NCBI GenBank assembly: GCA_022606425.2
Contig: JAHDVF020000106.1
Coordinates: forward strand, 62,001-126,000
Origin: Lepidostoma basale
Taxonomy: Eukaryota > Arthropoda > Insecta > Trichoptera > Lepidostomatidae
Direction: 5' to 3'
DNA length: 64,000 bases
Made by a program: the position numbers and the translations under genes. The notes below the pieces were generated by a model that was given only the letters and a program-made list of their open reading frames with translations, did no database searches and was not told the DNA's origin. Positions 22,060 to 32,625 of the stretch are shown here, in pieces. Every line of letters begins with the position of its first letter. The stretch's first letter is position 1.

Positions 22060-22460
22060 TTGATGGTGCAAAACGACGGCGGCGACGGCGACGATGCAAA
22101 CAAAAACTCAAATCTGTCGTATTGACATTTGGCGTTTAGTTCACATTTGCACAACCGCCAACTTACGTTTGTGGCTCTATATTTGTAGGTAGATGTGTTG
22201 CCACGTCATGCGGCGCCCAGTCGATTGTGAAGTAATGGGGTGATGGAAACGGACCAGTGACTCAGAAGACGTTGTAGGCCCAAGTTGACGTGGATAAGAC
22301 TTATCAACAGGAGTTACAAAAGAGACGATCCCACCAAACACGACCCAGGGCAGAAAGTTCTGGAGACGAGAAGATTCTTGAAAGAATTCTGCCTCACTGA
22401 CATCGACATATTTGGGATCCTTCTGAGATAATTGTATGTTATCTCTTAGTTTCATATCGA
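22060..22460. other. Unassigned, partly GC-rich; minus frame of 92 codons
   Basis: A CGACGGCGGCGACGGCGACG tract lies at about 22074. A minus-strand frame 22455-22177 starts MKLRDNIQLSQKDPKYVDV and is not recognised; it has no visible partner exon. An old gene or element relic is possible. Confidence 0.2.
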
Positions 22461-22660
22461 TATTGAATTTCTGTTTGCCGTTTTGTGTCGCCTAAATGTT
22501 TCTATTTTGTCATGTATCATTTGTGTATAAGAAAATAAATAAAATAAACAAATAAATAAGAGCCTACCTTAAGTAAATGAGACTTGTAGAAAAGCTATAG
22601 AAAATAAGGTAAAGCTAAATAGTCCATTGTTTTGGCCGAAACACTATGATACCTTAACAT

Positions 22661-23096
22661 TTAAACTGTTAAATTAAATAACTTTGTTTTATGTATCACA
22701 ATTGTATTTTAATTTACGCGACAGTTGTTTCGTCAACCTAAGTTGACAGCATCAGGTGTTACAATAATATATCAAATGTCAAATTTTCGTCATTTTTTTA
22801 ACCTTTCTGTGTATTTGTTCTTATGTCAATTTGAATAATTTCTTTGATATAATTTTGAAGTTCTTGCTGAAATTGAGTTTGGTACCTAAATATTTTAATT
22901 AAAAGAACGTTTAGTTATTATTTATAGGAGCAAATATTAAAGGTGGAAAATATAATAATAATAATAAAACAGTAATTAGAAGGAACAATTACACATAGTA
23001 TAGAGTAAAAAACGATGAAACATAATAAATAATAATAATAACAAAATAAAATACAATTGTGATACATTAAACAAAGTTATTTAATTTAACAGTTTA
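22661..23096. mobile_element. Family D inverted-pair element with hammerhead-like arm
   Basis: Arms of about 50 bp in inverted orientation: TTAAACTGTTAAATTAAATA at 22661 and its inverse ending at 23096. On the minus strand the left arm (22755 to 22720) gives CTGATGC, T, a six-pair stem GTCAAC/GTTGAC with loop TTAG, GAAAC, AACT, GTC. The region between the arms is AT-rich and unassigned. Confidence 0.55.
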
Positions 23097-23394
23097 AGAT
23101 AAAGCTGAAAAGAAAGTGTAAATAGAATAATACAACCCACATTAAGTAATCAGTCTTTATTTATTATATAATACATAGTATTGTCACCACAATAATAATT
23201 AAAAAGATGGCTGAAGAAAAAAAATTTAATTCTAAACTTCTTATAAAGTTTCATGTTCATTCATTACAATTCAAATAGTAAAGTGTATTTGAAATAAACG
23301 GCAAGAAATTTGCCATTTTATTCGTACGATAGAATTCTAAAATGTATATAAAATGAAATAGTAGCGAATCAGTATGTTTTTACAATTCAAGGGA

Positions 23395-23640
23395 TTATTC
23401 ACTTAGGAAATTGAAAAAACTTTTTTTATTTTCCACAAAATATTAAAAAATAACGACATGCTTCGGAGGATACCTCCATCTTCAGGTGTAATTATATATT
23501 GAAGACAATTGAAGATGGAGGTATTCTCCGAAACATGTCGTGTTCTTTAATATTTTGTGGAAAATAAAAGTTTTTTCAATTTCCTTAGTGAATTATTATG
23601 GAATTCCACAGTGTAAATGCCTTAGCTTCCAATTTTTCTG
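23395..23640. mobile_element. Family C inverted-pair element
   Basis: Inverted arms. Minus strand 23485-23455: CTGAAGA, T, GGAGG/CCTCC, GAAGCATGTC. Plus strand 23509-23539: TTGAAGA, T, GGAG/CTCC, GAAACATGTC, GTGT. It ends in GGAATTCCACAGTGTAAATG, close to the family B terminus. 23640-24120 is AT-rich with no gene. Confidence 0.65.
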
Positions 23641-24361
23641 AATTGATATGTAAAAGGGAAATTGAGGTTATTCAGAAGCTAAAATAGAATGCGGTTTTTT
23701 ATTGCTAACTTTATAATACATTAAATACATAGGTGGCGTTAGATATATATTTGTTTGCGTGTTATATTATAACAAGTGGACATTCAACACGAAAATCAAA
23801 GGCATTTTCAAATAATATACAAATTAATTAAGTACCTAGCTTTTCTTAGTAAATAAATCAATGTTTACATAGTAGCATTATTTTAATATACCTAATTCTT
23901 TAATGCCAAAACACAACAAACGTAGAAACTATAATAAAATCTCTATAATTTCAAAATTAGGGCAAGAGTTGTACTGGCAAAACATGTGAATTTGAGATTA
24001 CCCATAAGGATTTGACTGTATGTTTTTGCTAGTATACATACTAAATATCCTTCTCTTGTAATATTATAAAACTTTTAGAAAAAATAAATATAACACAGCG
24101 ATACAGTTTGAAGACAGCTACACGCGCAACAAAACGGGAGAATTAATGGATGATCAAATGAAGAGAAACATCTTCAATTTGAAGGAGATGCTGATACCAC
24201 GGAGAACGCGGGAATTTAGAAGTAAGGACCCACCAGATGGTAAGATGGTAAAATGTCAATCGGCGTCACGTAGGTGGAAAACAGATGCAGTCCTCCCTAG
24301 TGGAAATAATGGCCTAAGTTCAGGGTCGAATGTCGTGGGCTGGAGTAGGAGGAGATTATCT

Positions 24362-24459
24362 TCAGCAGCAACATACTAGCATATATTCATAATCATGGCA
24401 GAGACCAGCTCCATTGAGAGGACACACAAGTCCCCGTGGACACAAGACAGGCAACTTAT
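24362..24459 (-). CDS. 12-Cys peptide exon 3
   Basis: Acceptor GTTTTCAG before 24459. Codes KLPVLCPRGLVCPLNGAGLC, then HDYEYMLVCCC and stop TGA at 24364-24362. The GC-richer 24140-24360 downstream is probably 3' UTR; no clear poly(A) signal was identified. Confidence 0.75.
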
Positions 24460-27400
24460 CTGAAAACAAACAAATAATAATGTTATAAGCATTTATTTCT
24501 CCTGTATTCGCCACCACTTTGTGTTGTGGATTTACATTTAATTCCCTACTTATTTGAACGTACGTGATACGTTCACTGTGACTGTACCATTCTGCGCTAT
24601 CCCGTATCACGTACGCGCTTGAGAAAAAGTAATGTACCTAAAATGTACAAACTGTTAGGGATACGCGCGTGTACCAACAGCACTCGAGTACAAGTCTTCA
24701 TAAATATGATAGTTTTACGAGGGGCAGGCGAAGTATGCGGCCGAGTATTTGACGTTTTGTAATTTAAAAAAATTAAATTAAATATAATATAATTAAATTT
24801 CATTAATAAAATCCTGCTTTTTTTGCACGTTTCTCCGAAAATAACCTAAAGGTAGGGCGGTTATATAACTGTTGAAAAACATTGTATTTTCACAACACTT
24901 TTTTGCACTTTTGAAAAACATTTTACGGACAATAGGTTCACGTCCTTCTCAAGTAAATATTTTTTAAATAGCATTTTTTGTGTTAGTTTAGTTTTGAATT
25001 TTCACTGTACAATCGCTTCGAATTTTTACTGTAAATGTGGAGGAACTGAAGAAATTTAAAGTTGTTATCGCAAACTAACAAAAACCTATCCAAAAAAGCT
25101 AAAATGGTAGTGCACAATGGTGTTATAGCGAAGCATGAAACTGGCAGAAGATAGATATATAGCAGATAACTGCGTAGATTTTCACGGTTGGCAGCAATAT
25201 GTTTGGTGTGATTTTGGGTAACAACGTGTGATTTCTCTTTCTCGACCAACGTTTCGGAGATCATTTCAGTCACAATCTTCAGGGTAATGTAGTGGTGGTA
25301 ATAAATGTGCTATGAGTTGTGTCTGCTAAGGTACTTCACTGTTGTACCATGTCGCCGGCAGTGTGGCAATTATCTGCTATTAATCTATCTTCTGCCAGTT
25401 TCATGCTTCGCTTTCATACATATGGGTTGGAACCAGTCCTCAATTATGAAAGGCCATTTTCGATTTATTGATAAATTCTTATTTCTAATAACTTCAACTT
25501 ATAAACTTAATATTATTATTATTATTATAAGTTAATCAATTTGCCAAGTCAATTTAAGAGCATTATTAAGCTACCTAAGAGTTTCGCGCAGCCGCAACAG
25601 TATCCATAGATAATTGCAGGATCATCTTCACAGGAGTGGTGAGGGCACCCATTGCATCTGCTGCCGATTCCAAGGAATGGAAAGTGAACTAGAAATTCAT
25701 AATGTCAGTACATTAAAAACATAAAATTTTGATAAATTACTATTGATATAGTGTAATTCGATTTTTTATGAATTAAAACACGGTTTTTCCACTTTTGAAT
25801 TTATTAGGTATATCGTTCTCCGGATGACTAGGGTGAAAGCCTTCGAAATATGCCTAGAAAAATAAACTCAATACCGGAAAAAACATGTTTTAATTAATAA
25901 AAAAATTCGTCATTATGAAATTCCACAGTGTTAACGCATTAAGTTTATCTAAAAAGCAGTGTAATTATTTAGAGAATACTTATTATAGAAGAAGGTAATA
26001 ATAAATTGTATGTCTTCTATGTTCGCCATACTTTGTGATGTAGATGTTTTATATTTTTCTTTTTCTTTTTTATGTACTTTGTATACAACACTAACTTAAT
26101 TTTTTTTATATAAGACATGTTTCGGACAATCCGGTCCTTCCTCAGTGATATTATAAAAATATTTAAAATATTATAAAATTGTTTAAAAATGTGATCAGTT
26201 TTGACAGATTTTTCAAAGCATATAAAAAAGAAAAAGAAAAATATAAATTGGATGATTTATAAAACGTTGTTTTTTTTTATGAAATAATCATCTCAAGAGT
26301 AGAAAATGCTCCATGTTAGAAACTAAATTTTTTGATCACACGGGACACCAGATAGAGACCTCCACTTGAGCCAGGCGGTGTTTGTCCTGTGTTGGACATC
26401 AGTGTCTACATTGGCGTCCGCAGTAAGGACCGACACGAGATACTTAAATTGTGACACCTTTTTAACTGGAGTATTATCAATATGAGTCGTTTGTTATATA
26501 TGAATTCATAAATCAAACTATATGGAAATATATATGCGACCTTAATGTTATTAATAGTTCTTCTTCTTCTTCTTCACTTTTGATAGACTCAGGAGTCTGT
26601 TATTTCAGGCGGGTCCTCTTGAGACGCTGAACTACAGCTTTCTCTCCACCGTTTCGGGGATCTTCCTGGTCGGCGTTGTCCGTTTGGCGTTCCATGGAGA
26701 GCTATGTATGGTATCCTATTTGAGCTCATCCTTTCTACGTGTTGATGCCAGTATCGCCGGCTTTGGCGTCCCCATCTGACCACATCTTCGACCTCGCAGA
26801 TTTCTCGGATTGCTGTATTCCTAAGTCGATCACGTAGGGTTTTGCCAGCTATAGCGCGGAGTGTTTTCATCTCGGTTGTCCTGAGCATGCTCGTTGTCTT
26901 GACAGTGTCTGCCGAATGGCAATGCCATATGTAAGGATTGGTCGCACACAGGTCTTATAAATGCGTACCTTGCTATGCTTGCGTATAGTTAATAATTATT
27001 ACATATGCGGCCTTAATGTTTAGTAATAAAAATGTACGTTCCTTTTGTAAAATATTCAAAATGAGCCGAGAAATTCAGAAATAAAACGTCCAAAAAGTGA
27101 ATGCTATTTGTCACAAGAAACAAAGTTCAGTGAAATGATTTTCTGCTCTGATTGCCTTGAATGAATATCGGAATTCCTTCTATGCTGTAATATCTGACAT
27201 TTTACACCCAGACTGTACATATTATTACGTTAACTATGACATTTCCCCGTCTTACGCAAGAATGGCAAATAATTTCAATTTGCCATTTTGTATTTTGACC
27301 GACTAGATATTGGCATCTTCTTCTTCTTTAACAGCCGTTGTCGTCCACGGCTAGACATAGGCCTCCCCCATACTTCTCCACGTATGACATGTCATACGGG

Positions 27401-29079
27401 GGGTGTTTGGCATTACAACGCCACGCTTGCCAGACGGGTTGGCGAGGTGTCCTTCCACGTTAGCCTATGCACCAATATTTTCCACCGAGGTTATTCACAC
27501 TAGATCTCTAACATTCGCATATTTTCCAGGGGAGACCAAAGTCGAGGAGGTGTGGATAGGTACTTGGGATCAGATCAATCCTCCAGCGTAGCATGGCCAT
27601 CACCACGGTGATGGCCATGCACCGCTCGAAGAGTCAATAGATATTGGCATGTACCCATTAAACTAACTAACCATCACGCTGTTTCACCGAAGGGGCAGGC
27701 AGGAACAATGGACTACCACAATTTTCTTTCCTAAAATACGTCTCTCGATTCCTAAACATTCATACATCGTGTCATGCACGCACGTCGGTTTCTCCGACTC
27801 CTCACGTGGCCGACATTCAATATTTGATTTTTTTAATCGTACCACGTTTTCCTCGGTCTTCCTCTGTTTATAGTTCCATTTACATCGTTAACATATAATT
27901 TTTTTACCATTCTTTCTTCATTCATTATTTCCATGTGTACAAACCATCTTAATGATCCTTTCATTATTTTGTTCATATCGCCATCATTCGCACCCCATTC
28001 ACTTCTTATATTTTCATTCGACACTCTATCATAAACAGAGTATCACACATTCGTCTAAGAGATCTTATTTCTACTGCATTTATTCTACTTTCATCCTTCG
28101 TTAGCCAGTTCCATGCTTCGCTTCCATACAAAAGGGTTGATATAATAACATCATTATGCACTGCCATTTTAGCTTTTATTTATTTTATTAACATTGTAAT
28201 AGTTTTCTTTCTATGGTTCAAAAGAGGATCGAAAAAAGCAAAGATGGCAGCGCACAATGCAGTTCTTGTGCCGACCTTTACGTATGGAAGTGAACTATCA
28301 TTTTATTATTTGATGGTCAAATATATTTTTTTCTTGTATACAACAGGTTGTTTAAACCCAATTACTGTATACAAATTATTTTAGCTATTATATTGATTCT
28401 TATGACATGTGATAGGTACTCAATACATAGCCATTTTATTGTCACGTGAATTCTACACCAGACCAGAGACAGTGTGACAATCACACTGCCATCGCCGGAA
28501 ATCGAACTCGGGACCTTCGGAATGGAAGTCAGAGCTCTTACCACTCTGCCACGAAGGTCGACATTATCAAGATTATCAAGATATCTTAAAAGTTACGATA
28601 TTGGGAAAGCCTAATTTATATAAATTCGAAAATGTACGACCTTCGTGGCCGAGTGGTAAGTGCATTGACTGCCACCCCGAAGGTTCCGGGTTCGATTCCC
28701 GGCGAGGGCAGTGTGATTGTCACACTGTCTTTGGTCTGGTGTAGAATTCACGTGACAATAAAATGGTCATAGATTAGCTACCTATCACATGTCACGAGAA
28801 TCACTATGATAGCTATAATACCCTTTACATCGATTTGGCTCATGCTGTCATGATGTAACGAGCTTTCAACAAAATAATAATAATAATAATAATATTAAAT
28901 ACATATTTTTACAATAATGAAATGAAAACCTATTGAATTGAGGTTAGGTTAATGATAGACTCACATCTCGGAGCTTTTCTGACTCCCAGGTCAAATCTAT
29001 CGTTCAGCCCAAAGTCGCTCTTGGCAGGGGAGGTCAAGCCGATCACCAGCACCACAAAGAGCCACGCGGGTCCCGCCAT
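24362..29079 (-). CDS. Secreted 12-cysteine peptide precursor (3 exons)
   Basis: The spliced frame gives 108 residues. Residues 1-20 form a signal peptide (MAGPAWLFVVLVIGL, then small residues up to about 20), so the product is probably secreted. The mature part has 12 cysteines at 50, 53, 58, 69, 70, 72, 83, 89, 97, 106, 107 and 108. They appear as RCNGC, YCCGC and a terminal VCCC immediately before the stop. Twelve is an even number, so six disulfides are possible. The three exons join in phase 1 at both junctions, with donors GTGAGT and GTAGCT and acceptors TTCTAG and TTTCAG. I do not recognise a named family; it looks like an uncharacterised insect Cys-rich protein. The start is the first in-frame ATG. 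Intron 1 is about 3.3 kb and full of mobile elements. Confidence 0.75.
24556..24765 (-). repeat. Interspersed repeat in intron 2 of the 12-Cys gene
   Basis: Contains ACGTACGTGATACGTTCACT, TTCTGCGCTATCCCGTATCA and CGCGCTTGAGAAAAAGTAAT. The same sequence is inverted at 58410-58632. Unknown element. The GC-rich ends are near-palindromic. Confidence 0.6.
24890..25310 (-). mobile_element. Hammerhead-like arms and L-A scrap
   Basis: At 25282-25244 (minus): core CTGAAGA, then a long arm ending ATCTCC, GAAAC, GTTG, GTC, GAG. At about 24955-24900 (minus) there is a decayed relative with GGAC/GTCC. A short L-A scrap lies between, at 25075-25170. Confidence 0.5.
25375..25545 (-). mobile_element. L-A LINE fragment
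   Basis: Antisense MYGSEAW/NGVL region: CTTCTGCCAGTTTCATGCTT, CATACATATGGGTTGGAACC. Ends at an ATT repeat. Confidence 0.5.
25575..25688 (-). CDS. 12-Cys peptide exon 2
   Basis: Acceptor ATTTCTAG before 25688. Codes FHFPFLGIGSRCNGC, HHSCEDD and YGYCCGCAKLL. Donor GTAGCT at 25574. Phase 1 at both ends. Confidence 0.75.
   Translation of the reverse strand, partial: FTFHSLESAADAMGALTTPVKMILQLSMDTVAAARNS
25740..25960. mobile_element. Family B element
   Basis: TTTTTTATGAATTAAAACACG at the left, CTCCGGATGACTAGGGTGAA then GCCTTCGAAATATGCCTAG in the middle, and CGTCATTATGAAATTCCACA with GTGTTAACGC at the right end. Stem and core are partly decayed. Confidence 0.55.
26095..26260 (-). mobile_element. 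Hammerhead-like element with consensus core
   Basis: Minus strand 26151-26108: ATATCA, core CTGAGGA, one extra A, stem GGAC/GTCC with loop CGGATT, GAAACATGTC, then TTATAT, which pairs with ATATCA except for one C-U. All invariant hammerhead core bases are present. This is the best single copy in the window. Confidence 0.6.
26560..27000 (-). mobile_element. L-D LINE 3' end
   Basis: Antisense frame with LRTTEMKTLRAIAGKTLRDR, REICEVEDVVRWGRQSRRYW, HVERMSSNRIPYIAL and RRPGRSPKRW. Upstream of it YKTCVRPILTYG-like sequence continues to about 26980. A truncated RT tail. Confidence 0.75.
27310..27640 (-). mobile_element. LINE 3' tail fragment
   Basis: TTCTTCTTCTTTAACAGCCG and GGCCTCCCCCATACTTCTCC are an antisense LINE terminus. 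A short inverted repeat, GGCCATCACCACGGTGATGG, lies at 27593. Confidence 0.5.
27655..28290 (-). mobile_element. L-A LINE 3' end
   Basis: Antisense: AACTAACTAACCATCACGCT at 27661, the RPRKTWYD and WFVHME blocks, IRSEWGANDG and a GSEAW-like block to about 28135. Then a short sense scrap, GTTCTTGTGCCGACC, to 28290. Confidence 0.7.
28325..28561 (-). mobile_element. SINE-1, antisense copy, variant tail
   Basis: Antisense B box GGAAATCGAACTCGGGACC and A box CTTACCACTCTGCCACG. The body ends in TTTAAACCCAATTACTGTAT instead of the AAT tail. The same tail variant is at 42783-42870. Confidence 0.75.
28638..28895 (+). mobile_element. SINE-1, full-length-like copy
   Basis: GACCTTCGTGGCCGAGTGG, B box GGTTCGATTCC, the conserved body and an AAT-repeat tail. 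It lies head to head with the previous copy, about 75 bp apart. Confidence 0.85.
28965..29079 (-). CDS. 12-Cys peptide exon 1
   Basis: Codes residues 1-38 plus one base, from ATG at 29079 to donor GTGAGT at 28964. Holds the signal peptide and FDLGVRKAPR. Confidence 0.75.
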
Positions 29080-29084
29080 CCCAT

Positions 29085-29140
29085 CAGAGATCTGATTGGA
29101 AACTGGCGGCCGTCTTGCTGGACCCAACTTATATCATCTG
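29085..29140 (-). promoter_or_regulatory. Core promoter candidate of the 12-Cys peptide gene
   Basis: On the minus strand a TATAAG lies at 29134-29129, about 50 bases before the ATG. CCAGTTT, close to an arthropod initiator, is about 27 bases downstream of it. Spacing fits a TATA/Inr promoter with a very short leader. Confidence 0.4.
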
Positions 29141-29329
29141 CGAGCTACTGCCGGTCAGTTACCCGCTGATTAACGGCGCAGGGTCGCGCTGGAGATTTTT
29201 TGTTAAAACAAAATAAAGTCAGTTTTTTCATGGATTCGCTCAACTGAATTATTCGCTTTTTACATTGCTCATCGTTTTAAAAATGACTTTTTTTAGTAAT
29301 GAAGAGTTGATTTTTTTTAAATATAAAAT

Positions 29330-30130
29330 TATCAATAATGAAAGGATCATTAAGATGTTTGGACACATACAAAATATTAATGAAGAAAGAAGAGTAAAAA
29401 AATATATATTAACGATGTAAATGAAACTAGAAATAGAGAAAGAACGGGGAAAACGTGGCAGGATAAATCAAATATTGAATGTCAGCCACGTGAAATGTCG
29501 GAGAAATAGACGTGGGTGCATGACATGATGTGTGAGTGTTGAGGAAGCGAAAAAAGTATGTCAGAAAAGAAATTTGTGGCAGTCCATTTTTTCTGCTTAC
29601 CCCTTCGAAGAGACGGCGTGATGGTTTGTTAGTTTATGAATATAAAAGGAAAAATCGATGTGCGCACATGACACGATATATGAATGTTGAGAGCAGTATT
29701 TCAGGAAAGAACAGTGGGGTGGTCCGTTGTTTCTGTCTACCCCTTCGAGGAGACGGCGTGACGGGTAGATTAAATAGAATTAAAAAATTTATTACATATA
29801 ATAATTTTCTTTCTATGGTGCTCAGAAAGTTATCATCGCATATCCAAAAAAGCTAAGATGGCAGCGCACAATGGTGTTCTTGTGCCAACCTTTACGTATG
29901 GAAGTGAAGCATGAAACTGAGATTATGAAAGAAGAAAGAAGAAAACGTGGCACGATCAAATAAATGAAAAATTCATGTCGGCCACTTGACGTGTCGGAGA
30001 AATCGACGTGCGTGCATGACACGATTAATGAATGTAGAGGGATCAAGAGAAATATGTCATGACAGAATAATGTGGCGGCTCATTCTTTCTGCCTACCTTT
30101 CCGGAGAGACGGTGTGATGGTTAGTTAGTT
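29330..30130 (+). mobile_element. Three successive L-A LINE tails
   Basis: Tails end at about 29632, 29768 and 30128, each with (G/A)CGGCGTGATGG-like termini. The outer two carry KTWQD or TWHDQI blocks. All are frameshifted. Confidence 0.65.
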
Positions 30131-30344
30131 ATAATAGTTTTATTGTGTTCCCTAGAGTAGATAACCTATTATAAAACAAAAAGGATGTGTTGCGTAATAC
30201 AATGATTATATAAAATTTAAAAATAATTAAAGCATAGACAAAAAAACTATTACACCCAACAAGATTAACATTTTATTATTTGTTCATCATATTATTAAGA
30301 TAGGTATCTTAAAAGTTACGATATTGGAAAGGCATAAATACATA

Positions 30345-30665
30345 TAAAGTCTAAGAGACAGAGTCAGAAACGATACGGTGAGAGAAAGAACAAGGGTACT
30401 GACATCATTCACCGGGTGGCGACTCTAAAATGGCAATGGGCGCGTCACGTAGCCAGAAGCTTAAATGAAAAGTGGACAAGAAGACTGCTGACTTGGAGAC
30501 CGTGGACGGCAAAGAGAAGTGCAGGGCGACCGCAACTACAGTGGAAGGATGACCTGAACAGACATGTCGGAATAACCTGGATGCAGTCTATACAGGACAG
30601 AGTGACATGGAAGCGAATGGAGAAGGCCTTTGTCTAGGAGTGGATGGGAATAGGCTGAGAAAGGA
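30345..30665 (+). mobile_element. L-B LINE 3' end
   Basis: The frame from about 30349 reads SLRDRVRNDTVRERTRVTD, VATLKWQWARHVARSL, TRRLLTWRPWTAKRSAGRPQ and WKDDLNRHVGITWMQS, ending at a stop near 30637. One of the better L-B copies. Confidence 0.75.
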
Positions 30666-30814
30666 GAACATATTGTAAAAGTGAATTACATTAAATTAAT
30701 CTTTATCACCGTACCACATTTTTTTATAAACTATTGCAGAAGGTAACCTACTTCTTTCTTCCTATGACCATACAACTCTTGAAGAGTTTTACCCTCCTTG
30801 ATGATTTTTCGCCA

Positions 30815-31235
30815 AGCTCCTAGATCCTGCGCCTTTTGCTCCCAGCAGTCCGATTCGCCCAACCTAGCCAGATCAGCCAAAACATTAGACGCTGTCTAAG
30901 CCTTCCTAGAGGTCTTACTCCAGTCGGTCTAGACGCGTACAGGGACTTGATTGCTCTGGTCTCTTCGGCTCGGCATACGTGCCCAATCCATGCTAGGCGA
31001 CTGGCTCTCACGGTGCTCGTTATAAGGGGCTGCTGGGTCATTGTACGGATCTCTTGGTTGGTCGTATGCCTCCAAGTTCTCGCTGCAACACCGGATCTAG
31101 GTCCCATGATAATTCTAAGTTTTCTATTCATAAACCAGTAGATTCTTTGTTGTTCTTTTAGAGTCATTGTCCATGACTCAGAACCATATGTCACCACTGG
31201 CTTGATGATGGTTTTATAAATACGCAGCATAAGAA
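30815..31235 (-). mobile_element. L-E LINE 3' end
   Basis: Antisense frame MLRIYKTIIKPVVTYGSESW, RIYWFMNRKLRIIMGPRSG, RASRLAWIGHVCRAEETR and TGVRPLGRLRQR. Related to 43555-44274. 5' truncated. Confidence 0.75.
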
Positions 31236-31249
31236 ATATGAAAACACAA

Positions 31250-31450
31250 AATCAAATACACATTTTTTCACTATATTGAAGGTTTAGCCGTTAACACCGT
31301 GGAATTCCATTGTAATAATTTTGGGATTGATTAAACAACGCTGTTTTTATTCTACTCTAATTTATTCAATATTATTATGAAGTAAAAATATCAACCATGA
31401 CATGTTTCCGACACTTCGCCTATTCTACACATTGTACGAGTATATTGTAC
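31250..31450. mobile_element. Element with the family B/C terminus
   Basis: GCCGTTAACACCGTGGAATT at 31287 is the family B/C end in inverse. Near 31395 the minus strand reads GGAAACATGTCATGG after a decayed stem. 31450-32040 holds no recognisable gene. Confidence 0.45.
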
Positions 31451-32039
31451 TCGTATAAAGTTGTAAGAATTTGAGGAACAAACAATAAAGAAAACATAAA
31501 AATATATACACATTTTAGAAAAACAAGCCATACCACATAGATAAAATGACAGATACAGAAAGAAAAATCTAGAAATATCTCTACCAATGATACCATAAAG
31601 TAGGTATTCTGCTCTTTCATTAAAAATGGTGATTTAATAATTAAGTCTCGTCTAATTTGTTCTAAGAAAACTTGGTTGAAGATAAGTAGGTAACTAATTA
31701 CCAATGTGTCGCCGTGTCAATAACCCAAATAAATGTCTCATATTCTTAGAAAACACATTATTTCTAATATGAGTTAATCACCTTTTCAACTTCGTTAATC
31801 AACAAATAAACCATTTCTTGTTTATTGTTTCTGGAACAACTTTGTAAAACTCCATAAGTTATGATGTACGAAGCACATGTTAAAAGCCGACTGACATATA
31901 TGATTCCCTTCTGGGGGACAGGAAATCTAAAGGACATTGCTAGACTCAAAATAAAATAATAGAATAAGCTTATAACATTAACTATCATACCCCAACTATA
32001 CAAGTATACAGACAAACCAAATTCGAGACCTTGAAAATT

Positions 32040-32300
32040 GTACACAGAGTGAACAAGGAAGAGACAACAGACAGCAGCTACAAATTAATCAAAAACTCAG
32101 ACGTACACAGACACTGTACCAAGAACTGTGACAGATATCACTTACCGAATGCACGAACAAAGTCAGGACAATCAAGGATATTGAACAATTGATTGAAACT
32201 TTACAATGACCTACCAAGAGACATAAAGAGTTTTACTAGAAACCAATTTAAAATATATCTGAAACATAATATAGTTTCAAGTAAGATCTAAAATTGTTAA
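32040..32300 (+). mobile_element. LINE 3' fragment, other family
   Basis: The plus strand encodes YHLPNARTKSGQSRI and LYNDLPRDIKSFTRNQFKI, a tail form common at the end of LINE reverse transcriptases. A T-rich run follows. Confidence 0.55.
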
Positions 32301-32384
32301 TGCATCCATATAACCCAATTTGTTTTTTTTTAATAAATTAATTAAAAAAATGTTTAATATTTAATACGAACGAAAACGTCTGTA

Positions 32385-32625
32385 TGTTTTATGTGATTTT
32401 GAGTAACACCGTGTGATTTCTCCTTCTCGACCGATGTTTCGGAGATCGTTGCAGTCTCCATCTTCAGGGTAATGTGGTGGTGGTAATAAATGTGATGACT
32501 TGACTTTATGAAAACCGAATAAATGTGATATGAGTTGTGTCTGCTAAGGTACTTCATTGTTGTACCATGTTGCCGGCAGATGTCCAAATTCCAAAATCTA
32601 CGCAATCTACGCAATTATTTGACGA
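32385..32625 (-). mobile_element. Hammerhead-like element with hairpin stem III
   Basis: Minus strand 32467-32429: core CTGAAGA, T, stem GGAGA/TCTCC with a nine-base loop, GAAAC, ATCG, GTC, GAG. A and C of GAAAC can pair with G and U of GTC across a four-base loop. Close relative of 25282-25244. Confidence 0.55.

Noticed and set aside
23440..23545. Repeated spaced motifs as a CRISPR array
   Set aside because: They are two inverted arms of one element in an animal genome, with no regular direct repeats and spacers.
29080..29127. Longer N-terminus (GPARRPPVSNQ) for the 12-Cys peptide
   Set aside because: It would need a TTG start. The first ATG at 29079 gives an immediate signal peptide.
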